This document shows positions 11,531-22,983 of a stretch of 64,000 nt of DNA, in pieces (positions within the stretch are counted from its first letter, which is position 1; each line of letters begins with the position of its first letter). The notes under the pieces were generated by a model. The model did not search any database and had not been told where the DNA came from. It worked only from the letters and a program-made list of their open reading frames with translations. The position numbers and the translations under genes were made by a program. This DNA comes from Nelumbo lutea (Eukaryota > Streptophyta > Magnoliopsida > Proteales > Nelumbonaceae): assembly GCA_022828595.1 (NCBI GenBank), contig JAKGHH010000002.1, positions 46,036,222 to 46,100,221 of the forward strand, in the 5' to 3' direction.

Positions 11531-12490
11531 TCTTTTTTTTTTTTTTTGAAATGATGAACAGAATATTGATGCTCCTTTAGGCTCTGTTTGGTTTGTGGGA
11601 TAGGGATGAGAAAAAGGGAATATTCCAAAAATATTCTCTTTTCTCATATTTGTTTTGAGGGAAAGAATGGGATGGGGTGAGAAAAAGGTGGGATGCCAGA
11701 TCCCAAAATCAAGCATTCAGGGTCGCATCAAAACCGCATGACCCCAGTGGAAAAACTAGAGAAAACTCGAGATCGTCTTCATCCTCATCGCTGCTGTTAA
11801 TCGCCGCTGCTAGTAATCGCCACCCGCTGCTGGTAATCGCCGTTGCCGGTAATTGCCGCTGCTCTTCTACCTTCTGCTGCCACCACCACTGCTGGTAAAG
11901 CATCTGCTGCTGCTGGTTTCGTCTTCATCCTCCCTCATGCATATGCTGGTAATCGCCACTGCTAGTAATAGATCTACTGCTGCTAGTTTCGTCTTCTACT
12001 TTCTACCCTTCTACCTTTACTAGATCTGCCGTTGCTAGTAACAGATCTGCCGCTGCTTGTTTCGTTTTCTACCTTCTGCCCTTCTACCTTTACTAGATTT
12101 TGCCGCTGCTGGTAACGGATCTGTTGCTGCTGGTAACACCGCTGATGACGATGGTAGGCATTCACCGGCGATGAGGGCGGATTGAACTCAAAGATCTCTG
12201 TTTTGTCTTGGATAATTTTTTTTACTACTTTTCCATGTAAAACCAAATACTGGAAAGTTAAAATTTTACACTTTCCCATCCCAACCCAACCAAATCTTCT
12301 CACAAACCAAACAGAGCTTTATAGAATCCATCACTGCTAAGTGTGTTGGGCTCGACGTTCTACTAATCATGCAGCTAACAAACTGGCCAAGCGGGCACTC
12401 TTAATTTCTCATTGTTTTACTTGGTCCGTTGTTCCTGATTTTTTAATTGAAACTATATCTCTCTCAGTGGTTGTTAACACTTCCCCTCAA
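11531..12490 (+). pseudogene. LINE RNase H C-terminal fragment, split by a MITE
   Basis: Removing the Harbinger-type insert (11580-12318) and one TTA joins 'FEMMNRIL' coding sequence at 11550-11576 to 12321 onward. The latter encodes CWARRSTNHAANKLAKRAL and then an FTWS...PDFL block. This is the C-terminal signature of the RNase H domain of plant LINEs: R.S.N.AAD.LAK.AL followed by a W-x5-9-P stretch. A poly-T tract at 11531-11547 may have expanded within it. It may be the 3' part of the LINE seen at 2781-4816, but the intervening RT core is missing. Confidence 0.65.
11580..12318. mobile_element. Harbinger-type MITE with GCT-rich interior
   Basis: Left end GGCTCTGTTTGGTTTGTGGG and right end CTCACAAACCAAACAGAGC are inverted near-copies of about 20 bases, flanked by TTA on both sides (11577-11579 and 12319-12321). 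The 3-bp TTA duplication is diagnostic of PIF/Harbinger insertions. The 739-bp interior has a GC-rich block (11780-12150) of reiterated 'gctgctggtaatcgcc' and 'ctttctaccttctgccctt' units. ORFs on both strands here read these repeats. It is inserted in LINE RNase H coding sequence. Confidence 0.75.
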
Positions 12491-12658
12491 CCCTTATTTC
12501 TATGCATCTTTGACAAAAGAAGATTGCAACAAGTCTTCTTTAGAAGATTGTTATTGTGGCGCTACACACTTTTAAGGATGGAACTGGCCAAAAAAAAAGA
12601 AGTTCCACTAATATTTGTTAGACAATAACAGCTTGATGAGTAACCACAGAATTCATTA

Positions 12659-13002
12659 GGGGGACGCTCTTTTTTTGGATTTTGAGATGAGGGAACCCAT
12701 GTTCTTTTTTCAGATTTATGTGGGGACTAGGGAAAGTTTATTTTCTTGGGTATCACTTACCCTTCATCTCCTAGGTGAGTAAATAAATTTCTCACTTGGG
12801 GGAAAGTTGCCAACACTTGAATGGGACAAAATGGGCATTTTAATAATTGAATTTTATGGATACAATGGTCATTGCCTTATTTACATGGGAAATAAAAGAA
12901 CATTGGTAAATGCACATACCCGGGTAAGCCTTTCCTAGGAAACATTTACCTAGGTAAGTATATTTACACGGGTAAATAACTTACCAAAAAGCGAACGGGC
13001 CT
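12659..13002. mobile_element. Short MITE with GACGCTCTTTTTTTGG ends
   Basis: Left end GGGGACGCTCTTTTTTTGG and right end CCAAAAAGCGAACGGGCCT form an imperfect inverted repeat. The interior carries several TTTACCTAGGTAAGT- and GGGTAAAT-like words. No ORF. The target duplication is not clear. Confidence 0.5.
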
Positions 13003-13099
13003 GAAAGTTAGAACCACCCCTAGTGCAAACCTTAAAACTGATAACGACAGTGCAGCAATCCTAATATGTTGTTGCAATCCTAATTTTCTTGACCTGCTC

Positions 13100-14095
13100 T
13101 TTTGTTTCTATTGCAATAGCTGCATAAAGCAACCGATGGGTTCAAGGAGTTAGGAAGGGGTCATTTGGTGTTGTGTACAAGGGGAGCATTCACAAAGGTA
13201 AGAAAATTACCGCTGTAAAGAGATTAGAGAAAATGATGGAAGAAGGAGAATGAGAGTTTCTGGCTAAGGGCAATTAGAAGAAGCCATTATCGAAATTTGG
13301 TTCCATTGCTTGGCTACTGTACCGATGATCAAACAGGCTTCTGGTTTAAGATCAGTACATGAGTAATGGATCACTTGCAAACCTTCTATTCAAGGCTAAA
13401 CAACATCCTTATCCTTGTTGGACTGAAAGAGTGGGAATTGCATTCAATATATATAGCTAAAGGGATCCACTATTTGCATGAAGAGCACGAGACCCCAATA
13501 ATCCATTGCGATATAAAGCCTCAAAACATATTGGTGGATGGTTTCTGGACTGCTAAGATATCTGATTTTGGGTTGGCCAAATTGTTGATGCCAGACTAGA
13601 CCAGAACCTTCACTCAGGTGAGAGGGGAGACCGGATTTGCTCCTCACACCTGGCGCCTCACAGGTGCCTTACACACACATCCTATCATGCATTGGAAACA
13701 TCTCCCTACTTATTAATTATTATTCACAGGAGATGTTCTCAATGGACAGTGGATGTACTTGTGAGGCACCCATTTGTGAGGAGCAGATCCCGTCACGTGA
13801 GAGGGACCAGAGGGTACCCATAAAAATAAAAGTGAAGAGCATTGATGTGTATAGCTTTGGGGTTATGTTATTCAGTTATTGGAGATTGTTTGTTGCCGAA
13901 AATGTATGGAGCTTAATGTATTCTCATCGGAACAGATAGTTCTTTCCCTAACTGGGTTTATTATTGCCTTGTGGAGAGGCAGTTGGATAAGCATGTGCTT
14001 AATTAAGAAGTTGACATGAAGACGCTAGAGAGGATGGTTAAGGTGGGGTTAACAGCCGTTGCTGCTGAGAGTTGCAGCAGTGGTGAGTGGAAAAG
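13100..14095 (+). pseudogene. G-type lectin receptor-like kinase domain pseudogene
   Basis: Fragments in several frames line up with the kinase domain of plant lectin-type receptor kinases. In order: an LHKATDGF juxtamembrane motif (13120), the glycine loop GSFGVVYKGSI (13160), AVKRLEKM with the ATP-binding Lys (13217), a LVPLLGYCTDDQ strand (13300), the catalytic loop [15 protein letters not shown] with the HCD variant typical of this subfamily (13498-13540), DFGLAKLL (13564) and, after a gap, subdomain IX-XI pieces (VYSFGVMLF; VERQLDK; MKTLERMVKVGL). The extracellular lectin, S-locus and transmembrane parts are absent. Stops, frameshifts and a 170-bp MITE make it non-functional. It is the only host-gene-like sequence in the window. 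Confidence 0.8.
13627..13796. mobile_element. Mutator-like MITE inside the kinase pseudogene
   Basis: A 170-bp insert is flanked by perfect 9-bp copies of GTGAGAGGG (13618-13626 and 13797-13805), the target-duplication length of Mutator-like elements. Ends GAGACCGGATTTGCTCCTCA and, inverted, GTGACGGGATCTGCTCCTCA match over about 24 bases. It interrupts the activation segment between DFG and subdomain IX. Confidence 0.85.
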
Positions 14096-14275
14096 AGGGG
14101 AGAAGACAACTGGGGAGGAGATGGACCCCTGTATTAAAGTGTAGATTTTAAATGGGGCCCATATTTAATTTTAAGTGGGATCCACTTATCATTTTTCTCT
14201 TAAGAGGAAATTTCAAGTAGGACCCACTTAATTTATACAGTAAATACTTTATATTCATTGGGTGGACCCACTTGT

Positions 14276-16036
14276 TGTTAGACAGTTATGCCCTTAGCTC
14301 CAATCAGATTGAGGTACTTATTGATATTTATTGAAAATGAATAAAGTTTATAATTGATTCATGTTATTTTGGTATGTTTCTGTGTAATACCCTTAAACTA
14401 GAAACTTATGAGACTTGTGTTAGTTTAGAATCTTCACAACCGTTGGATAGATTTGGGGAGATTTATCCTGCCAAGGCTGACACTGATGTGCCGCCAAGTG
14501 GATTGGGGTGGCTTGCCTCAGCTGTCAGGATGAAACTTGAGGTACATGCACTATGGGTTTTCTTGAAACCTTGAACTGGACCAAATTTCAGTATTGCCCT
14601 GGACCTTGGAGACAGATGGGCAAAACTGGAATGATACACCTGATCCTTAGACTTGATTATGGTGCTGCACTAGGTGTCAAATTGGGCAGTTTTTGATATA
14701 CTAATCAATGAGATCCTTAGCGGGGGTCAAAACCTTGATATGTTGGGACAGTTCGAGAATTCACCTGAATGGGTGATCATTGTAACATGATCAACCCCTT
14801 TGTTGGACAAAGTGAACGACCGGGGAATGCACTTTCTCTGATGGAAATCTAAACTACCGGCAATTGATTTCAAGCTTGTTGAAATTTGTTTTGCAAAATA
14901 TATTTTTATAGAGATATACTTGTATATTATGGTTTTTACAAAATGTTTGCAAAATGTTTTAATTCTCGGGATCCATGTGAGTAGAGCGCAACATTGTACC
15001 TTATAGCCAAGGGAGAGGTCCTCTCTTGTCGGGCAGTGTTTGATCATTATCGCCTAATAGGTTAAGTGTAAGACCATTGAGGGTAATGCCTAATGGGCTA
15101 ATCATGCATCTGTCCACTGTCCTTAGGCCTTCATAAGGTGGCTGGACCCAAAAACCATTTTGTATAAATGTTGGGCCCATTTATAGTCCATACTGACGGA
15201 CTTAGGTGTTCACTGTGTTCTGTAGTGGCTAGGCCTTGTAACAGAGGCTGGGTTAAACACATATGGCTTATGTATTGATCAATGCTAGGGTCCCACGCCA
15301 TACAAAGAGAGCCAAGCAAGCCAGCATATAAAGGAAAAGTGATCCATGTGACTAAATGGGCCTAAAGCCCATTTCGAACTGGACTTAAGTGAGTTAATTA
15401 AAAGGGGCAAATTCCAGTTTATAATCTAATCAGGATTACCTAAAGGATAAGATAAGTCTTATCCATTTAAGAGTATAAATTCAAATATCAGATTTGGATC
15501 AAGAAACTCTTTCCTAATTGGATTAGGAAGCAGATCCAAAGAAGGCTATAAATAGGGGGCAAACTCACCAGTTTATCCACTCAGTAATCTGTAGAAATCT
15601 CCTTCAGTTCTTGTCGCCCCTACCTAGTTTGATTTCCACCTTTGGATCTGATCAAGAATAGTTCTTGATATTTTTCTTGCTAGAAGAAACAATCTGAAGT
15701 CGTGCTCACTAGCCCCTTGCATGATTCTTGCTAAAGAATTAGGGTTCTTGCTGAAGAACATCTTTGTTGATCCTACCTCATCATAAGTTGTGTCATCTTT
15801 AGTGGAGGCAGGTCTTTGTTACCTCTTTGGGCATGAACACCTATGTTCGGAGTTACTATTATTTCATATTAGGTATTTCCCTACCAGTCCGGTTTGTTTT
15901 AAGAACAAACCTTGAAATATGTAGTTTTTCTAAATCAAGGAATAGGATTCCCAGATGGGAGAAGGAAATTTTTTAAATTTTGCCCAGCCACCCTGCATGG
16001 TTCGGCCATCTATATGATGGATCTCCCATCCCTTCA
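14276..16036 (+). repeat. 5' LTR of copia A
   Basis: Begins TGTTAGACAGTTATGCCC and ends CCCATCCCTTCA (TG...CA), 1761 bp, immediately followed by the primer site. Left flank CTTGT (14271-14275) would be the target duplication, but the right partner is lost with the truncated 3' LTR. Related to the LTRs of elements B, C and D. Confidence 0.85.
15547..15555 (+). promoter_or_regulatory. TATA box in the A LTR
   Basis: TATAAATAG about 490 bases before the LTR end, followed by a pyrimidine-rich start-like region (ACTCACC...ATCTCCTTC). The position is equivalent to TATAAAAGG in the LTRs of B and C, supporting it as the retrotransposon promoter. Confidence 0.6.
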
Positions 16037-16037
16037 G

Positions 16038-16050
16038 TGGTATCAGAGCC
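16038..16050 (+). other. Primer-binding site of copia A
   Basis: TGGTATCAGAGCC, one base after the LTR end, is complementary to the 3' end of plant initiator-methionine tRNA, the usual primer of copia elements. Confidence 0.9.
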
Positions 16051-17852
16051 AGGTTCAAGTCTTGAACCAAATTTAGACCAAATCTAGATTTGCGCAAATG
16101 GGCAGAAGGTGTTCTACCCGATTTGTGCAATTTACAGTTTTTCTGGGAATTGGTTCCCAGTTTTTGGGCATATGGTCTGAAAATTAATTCTTTATTTATT
16201 TGCAATAATTATATAATTTTTTTATTTTTATTTCTTGAATTTTGCGTTGTTTGTGTGGTGGAGATCGAAATCTTTATTGGCACCAAGAATTTGTGCACCC
16301 TACTATATTATTCTATTCAATTCGGTCTGTAAATAATTTTTTTTATACGAAATGTATTGGATTTATTCTAATGTAATTTAATAGATAAAATAAGTTTTTC
16401 TATTTTTTTCATTGGAAGAGATGCTAGTACGCATAGAGGAGAAGAAGACCAATTTGTAGATACTAGATCTACAATATGTGATTTATAGAAAACAAACCTA
16501 CAGACTGCGAATAACCTTTAGCACAACGAACAACCCTTTGATTCTTGTTTTGCTGATCCTTGATTGTCTTTTATCAAATTTAATTTATTTTTAGATCATA
16601 ACCTTGAATTGGATCTTGCAATAGACACCAAACCTAGGCCAATTTGGCTCAAATTGGTCCAAATTGGTTGGACCGAACCTGTTGTTCAATAGGGGTCTGT
16701 TCTCAACCCCAAATTCTGATTTGGGCAAGGGGTTTGATGGCCCATTACAAGAGGCAATTCGGCCCACCCTGTAAAATCCAGTTTTATTAGGTTAAAACTG
16801 CATTAGCCCTAATTCAGCATAAATGCTATATGGGTCGAACTACCTTTTGCTGTTCAGCCCATATACCTAGATAATGTTATATGATAATGTTATAGGCTTT
16901 AATGGGCTGCTACTGATTTAACCTAATTAATTTAGGGTTTTAAAGATGATTTATTTGATTGGATCAATTATGTGATTGTTTCATGCATGTGATGTATGAT
17001 GTGTGATGTGCTGCGTGCATGGGCCATAAGCACTTGGCCCATGTTCATTTGATAGTGCTCTTTTGCACACCTTGGTTGAATGCACATCATTGCCATGGTG
17101 TCCTTAAGATCATTTGATGATCTTCCTTCTTGATGGGCCCCACTTCAACTTCCTCCCCGAGAGGAACCGTACGGAACCCTAGCCCGTTTTGGGCTCACCT
17201 AAATCTGACCTTGAGAACGTTAGTGGGAGCCACTTTGGTTTGACCTAAATAAGAATGAGGGTGTAATTACTCGTTCCCTCCAGAAAAATATAAGTGCATA
17301 TGATAGGGAGATTCATATGATGAACTCTATAAAGGCTTTCCATCATTAACATGAATATGGGCTTATCAGTAATGAGGAGATGCACCATAAAATTGGGTTA
17401 TCCATTTGCTGGTGAGCCTGTTGGATTGTTTAATAAGATGATAGGGGCATCATAGACCGATGTGGAAGGGACCTATCCTAAAATGGAAGACTCTCTCATG
17501 GTATCTTGGCGTTCATGAATACGATGGGAAATCACTTATGGGACAGAAAGGTTTAACCTAAAATGGCAATGAACCTTGTCTGACTGAGGCCAAAGGAAAA
17601 GCTCATAGGATTAGTGGATATGATCCTTCACAAAAAGTGGTGGAGTTATGCAGCTGAAACAATTGGCTCCATGCACTGTATGTGATTTCCCACATGTCCA
17701 GAGACATACATCGCAGTCTCCTTCATTGAGATGGAAGGAAAATCTCAAAGAAAAATAAATGGAAATGGAACATAGATTAAAAGCCATTTCTATGTAGTTA
17801 ACATGAATCAATTTAGATTGTGGACTAATAATCTACTTTGCCTTTATCAAAA
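16051..17852 (+). other. Untranslated leader of copia A
   Basis: About 1.8 kb between primer site and gag. It is also present in B (22984-24733) and partly in C (47724-48437), including the words GCATGGGCCATAAGCACTTG and GGTGGGCCCTAA in the related copies. No conserved ORF is shared between the copies, so the small ORFs here are not annotated. Confidence 0.7.
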
Positions 17853-18064
17853 ATGGCAAACGGAAAAATTTCCAAATTGTTGGACGACAACAAGCTTAAG
17901 GGCCCAAACTATGCTGATTGGTTTCGTAACCTTATGCTGGTATTAACGTCCAATAAATTGGACAAGGTTGCTAAAGACCTTGCTTCGGATCATCCGGGTG
18001 ATATGGCTTTTAAGGCCCGTAGGAAGGAATATCAAGAATGGGAAGAGAAGAACTCTCTTGCTCG
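17853..18064 (+). pseudogene. gag of copia A, 5' part
   Basis: Encodes the N-terminal part of a copia capsid protein: MANGKISKLLDDNKLKGPNY, then a DWFRNLMLVL segment typical of UBN2/gag-polypeptide families, and an EYQEWEEKNSLAR stretch. The frame is open up to codon AR at 18064, where element B interrupts. It continues at 26666 in the same sense (ARCYIIAS). The start codon is the ATG in AAAATGGCA, conserved as MANGQ in B. The upstream in-frame ATG at 17838 is less likely. Confidence 0.85.
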
Positions 18065-20007
18065 TGAAGGGATGAGAGATCCATCATATGGATGGCTGAA
18101 CCCTGCAAGTAGGTTGGGTGAAATTTCAAAAATTTCCTCTCCCCTCATCTGGTAATCACATTCCCTGTTTTAGAAAATCTGCATTTTCGATGATCAATCT
18201 TGAACCATAAACCGAACCAGATCTGAAATCAAGGTAGGAGAGGGATATACCTGATACAGAGAAATAGTATCTCCCAACGAAGGTGTTCACACCCAATGAA
18301 AATCTCCAAAGACTGCTCCCACTGAAGATGACACAGTGTAGGGTGGAGCAGAATCAGTAGTGTTCTTCCCAACAACCGAACTCTTCACAAGAATTCGATG
18401 AAGGCTGTGAGCACGACTTTAGATCAGCCTTTCTCCAAAGGTTGATATCAATAACTCAAATTGATCGTTCCTACAAAACTGGAGATCGAACTGGCAGTTG
18501 GCGGCAGGAGGAAATCGTAGGGAGAAGATGGCATAGTCACACTAGAGCTGTCTTCTCTCTGGGTGTTCTGAGATCTGATCTCTGGGGCTGGACGATTTGG
18601 GACTTTTGGATGATCTGAATGGTTCACCCCCTCCTTTTATAGACTTAAAGAGATCAGCTCCTAATCCCCTTAGGAGTTTCCTGATTCAAATCCTTATTTG
18701 AATCTGGACTTTCTTTAAGTGATAAGGATAGACCCTTATCTTATCTGCAGATTAGATTAGCTTTCTCCTAATCTCATTAGGACGTTTCCAGATCCAAATT
18801 TCTATTTGGATCTAGACTCTCTGAGTGGATGGGGAGAAGACCTTATCCTATCTATTGATCAAATCCCAGATCCGCCCTTGGTTAACTAATCAAATTAGCC
18901 CAGCTCGAAATGGGCTTTAGGCCCAATAAGTCCAAGTGCTCAGTAGGCCTCCAAACTGCTGCCCAGTTGGGCTTCTTTGTATAGCGTGGGACCCAAACTT
19001 TGATCTACACATCAGCCACATGGGTTCAGCCCAACCTTTGTTACAAGGCTTGGCCAAATACACTGTTATGGACAGTGCACCCTTGAGCCCATCACATAGG
19101 CTCCTAATGGGCCCAACACTTACACTAAGTGCTCCTTGGGCCAAGCCACCATATAAAAACCTAGGGACTGTGGGCAGATGCAACATTAGCCCATCAGGTA
19201 TTACCCTTAATGGTCTTACATTTAATCTCTCAGCCCATAATGATCAAACACTGCCCGACAAGAGAGGTCCTCTCCCTCGGCTGCAAGAAACAGTGCTGCA
19301 CTCTCTGCTCACATGGATCCCGGGAATTAAAACCTTTTGCAAACATTTTGAAACCGTAATATATATATGTATATCCGTATATAAATATATTTTGCAAAAC
19401 AAATTTCAAGGATTAAAATCGTTGTCGGCAGTCTTGGTTTTCATCAGAGAGAGTGCATCCCCGATCATTACTTTTGTCCGACAAAGGGGATGATCCTGTC
19501 ACTATGATCACCCACTCAGATGAATTCTCGGACTGTCCCAACATAAACAGGTTTTGACCCCCTATAAGGATCTCACTGATTGGTATATCAAAGACAACCA
19601 AATCCGACACCTAGTGCAGTATCATAATCGAGTCTGGGGGTCAGGTGTAACTTTTCAGTTTTGCCCATCAATCTCCAAGGTTAGGGCAATACTGGAAATC
19701 TGGTCCGGTTCAGGGTTTCAAGTAAACTTACATTGCATGTACCTCGAGTATCACCCTGGAAGCTGAGACAAGCCACCCCAACATTTGGTGACACATCAGT
19801 GTCAGCCTTGGCAAGATAAATCTCCCCAGACTTATCCAACGGCTATTAACATTCTAAACCAACACGAGTCTCATAAGTGTCCAGTTTAAGGTTATTACAC
19901 AGAAACATACCACAAGAACATGAATCAAATATGTACTTTATTCATTAACGATAAATGTCATAATGTACATCATTCTGATTGGAGCTAAGGGCATAAACTA
20001 TCTAACA
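18065..20007 (-). repeat. 3' LTR of copia B
   Basis: In plus orientation starts TGAAGGGATGAGAGATCC and ends AACTATCTAACA, the complement of a TG...CA LTR. Followed by the polypurine tract complement GCTCCCACTTGCAC. Paired with 24748-26660. Confidence 0.9.
18633..18641 (-). promoter_or_regulatory. TATA box in the B 3' LTR
   Basis: Minus-strand TATAAAAGG in the context TCTATAAAAGGAGGGGG, conserved in the other B LTR and in C. Confidence 0.55.
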
Positions 20008-20021
20008 GCTCCCACTTGCAC

Positions 20022-22983
20022 TTAGGTCCAATCTGGTATTAGCCGGAGTCCCGTACTTTCCACGTGTTTCTCAAACACTTTCGTTGTCAATGGCTTAGTT
20101 AATGGGCCTGCTACATTCTCCGCTGATGCTACCCTCTGAATCAGGATGTCCTCTCTTCCAACTATCTCCTGCAATACATGGTACTTCCTCTCGATGTGCT
20201 TCGACTTCAAGTGGGCTCGTGGCTCCTTAGCCTGAGCAATCGCTCCATTATTGTCACATAACAATGGGATGGGTGATGTGCTAGATGGAACTACTCCCAA
20301 TTCGTGAATGAACTTTTTTCATCCACATGGCTTCTCCATTCATGAAAGCTGTTTTGACATTCATTTGCCAAATCTCGTAGTCATGGTATGCTGCTACAGT
20401 TAGCAGGATCCTAATGGATTTAAGCAAGGCCATAGGTGAAAAGGTTTCCTCATAATCGATGCCCTCTTTCTAAGTATACCCTTTCACCACCAAACGAGCT
20501 TTGTAGGTCTCAACCTTGTCATCAGGGCCCTTCTTTCTCTTATAGATCCATTTGTAACCAATTGCTTTTACCCTATGGGGAGAATCTACTAGAGTCCAGA
20601 CTCTGTTGGCCTTCATTGAGTCCATCTCAGTTCTCATGACATCTACCCACTTCAAGGAATCTATGTCCAACATAGCTTTCGTATAATTTATGGAGTCCTC
20701 CTCACTTGTCATAGCTTCCACCAGGTAACTATCCTGGTCATAGCCGAAAGGAACTGGAGGACTGAAAACCTGGGTAGGTCTTCTAGTTTGGTCACTATCT
20801 GGAACTTGTGGGACACCTCCCACTACACCTGAGCTCTCCTCATCAAAAACAACTTCCTGCTGATGATTGTTCAGGATGTAATCATTTTCCAAAAATTCTG
20901 CATTTTGACTACAGAACACCTTCTACTCACTCGGGTCATAGAATAGGTAACCCACAGAGTCTTTTGGGTAGCCGACGAATAGGCAACGACTGGTCTTGGA
21001 TTCCAATTTGTCCGCACTTGTTCTTTTAACGTGTGCCGAACAACCCCAAACCTTCAAGTGTTTTACACTTGGTTTCTTGTCGGTCCATAGCTCATAAGGA
21101 GTCTTTGGAATTGATTTGGTTGGAACCCAATTCAGCACGTATGTCGCAGACTCCAATTCGTAACCCCAAAAAGATGTGGACAACTCTGAGTGTACGATAA
21201 GTGACTGAACCATATCCAATAAGGTCCTATTCCTCCTCTTTGAAACACCGTTAAGTTGTGGTGTAGCAGGAGGAGATAACTATAATACTGTCCCTTTGAC
21301 CTTCACGTAGTCCCTGAATTCATCAGAGAGATACTCGCCACCTCGATCCAATCAAAGTTTCTCAATTTCTCTCCCTAACTGCTTCTAGACCTCTTGTCTG
21401 AACTCCTTGAACTTTTCAAAGGATTTGGACTTGTGTCTCATTAGGTACACGTAACCGTACCGAGAATAATCAACGGTGAATGTAATGAAATACATGTGCT
21501 GGTTACGATTCCTAACACTCAGGGGACCACATACATCAGTATGTATAAGGTCAAGCGTGCCTATACATTTTTCAGCCTTACCGCTAAATGGTCGTTTTGC
21601 CATCTTACCCTAAAGGCAAGGCTCACAAGTGGGAAGATCTTCTACAATTAGAAAATCCAAATGACCATCATTTACCAATCTTATGATACGATCAATACTG
21701 TAATGGCCAAGTTGGTAATGCCACAGGTACGTAGGATTAATTGTATCATGGATTCTTTTCTTGGGGATATCAGCCGTAGTTTTGGCTATGTTAGTTTCTA
21801 GAGAAGGATGGAGAACATAGAGACCATTCTCAAGTTTTCCATATTCGATGAATCTGTTGTTTCTTTTAATATTAATCGTATTACTAAAGAAGACAGAATA
21901 TCCATCTGCACACAGTTTTGAAACAAAAATCAAATTTCTTCTCAAATTTTGTACATAAATACAATCTTTCAGTACAATTGATCCTTCTCAAAAAATTAAT
22001 TCTACGGTTCCTATGGCCGCAACTGCAACACTTGCAAAAGTCCCTAAGTGAAGCGTTACTTCTCTTTCACTCAGCCTTCTGCTTATTTTGAACCCCTACA
22101 GTGAGTTACACGCATGAGTTGAAGCCTCGGAGTCAATACACCAGGACACAGAAGTAAGCAATAGATTGGTTTCTATGACATAGGATTCAAAATTACCTTT
22201 CTTGGATTCCAGGTATTGAGGATAATTCCTCTTCTAGTGGTCGGTCTGTTTGCAAAAGTGACATGCATCGGATGCCTTGTCCTTCTTCTGCTTCTTAGAC
22301 TTAGTGGCTTTCTTTTGAGGCTTCTTTGCCTTCCTCTTTTTCTTGCCTGACTTGCTAGCTTTAATAAGCATAGCAATAGGCTCATCCTTCTTGATCAGTT
22401 CTTCGACCCTTTGCAACATATTGCTGAGTTCCTGAACGCTGACATTCAACTTATTCATGTTTGTAATTCATGATGAACGGATTGAAGGAAGGAGGCAAAG
22501 AATTAAGGATGGCGTCTATTTGGATTATAAGATCCAGCTCAGATCCAAGAGCCTCAATCTCAATAGTGTAACCCATCATCCGAAGACAATGGTCATGAAC
22601 TTGCTGCCCCTTGGACATCTGCGCGGTCATGAACTGTATCAAGAACTTCTGTCGAGTAGAACAATTTTTCTCTTCATACATTGTCTTTAAACTATCCAAT
22701 ATGTCTTTGGCTAGTTCGATCTGATCAAACTGCCTCTGTATCGGATTGTCCAGGGAAGCAATGATGTAACATCGGGTGAGGGAGTTTTTCTCCTCCCATT
22801 CTTGATAGTCCCTCCTTCGGGCCTTAAAAGCCCTATAACCCAGACGCTCCGGAGCAGGATTTTATCCACTTTATTTAACTTTTCATCAGTTAGGACCAAC
22901 ATAAGGTTTCGATACCAGTCAACATAGTTTGGTCCTTTAAGCTTATTGTCGTCTAAAAGCTTCGCAAATTGTCCGTTCGCCAT
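20022..22983 (-). pseudogene. gag-pol of copia B with RT core deleted
   Basis: Minus-strand remnants in order: gag (MANGQFAKLLDDNKLKGPNY at 22983 downward), a CCHC-like knuckle CHFCKQTDH with the following Trp a stop and the last Cys a Tyr, a protease stretch (WCIDSEASTH, where the family has DSG/A), integrase HHCC (LWHYQLGHYSIDRI ... CEPCL, about 21610-21750), integrase core (IHTDVCGPLS), and RT N-terminal part (YKWIYKRKKGPDDKVETYKA, about 20490-20570). The sequence then jumps from an RT block VKTAFMNGE directly to the RNase H block AMWMKK near 20320-20340, removing the YVDD catalytic region present in A. The RNase H end (KHIERKYHVLQEI) closes at 20022. Confidence 0.85.

Noticed and set aside
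11677..12303. ORFs on both strands in the Harbinger MITE
   Set aside because: Low-complexity Ser/Leu/Ala and Gln/Arg reading of GCT-rich repeats.
18917..19493. ORFs on both strands within copia LTRs (also at 25608, 40977 and 42736)
   Set aside because: They lie in the same place in each LTR but carry different frames and stops; LTR sequence is not coding in this family.
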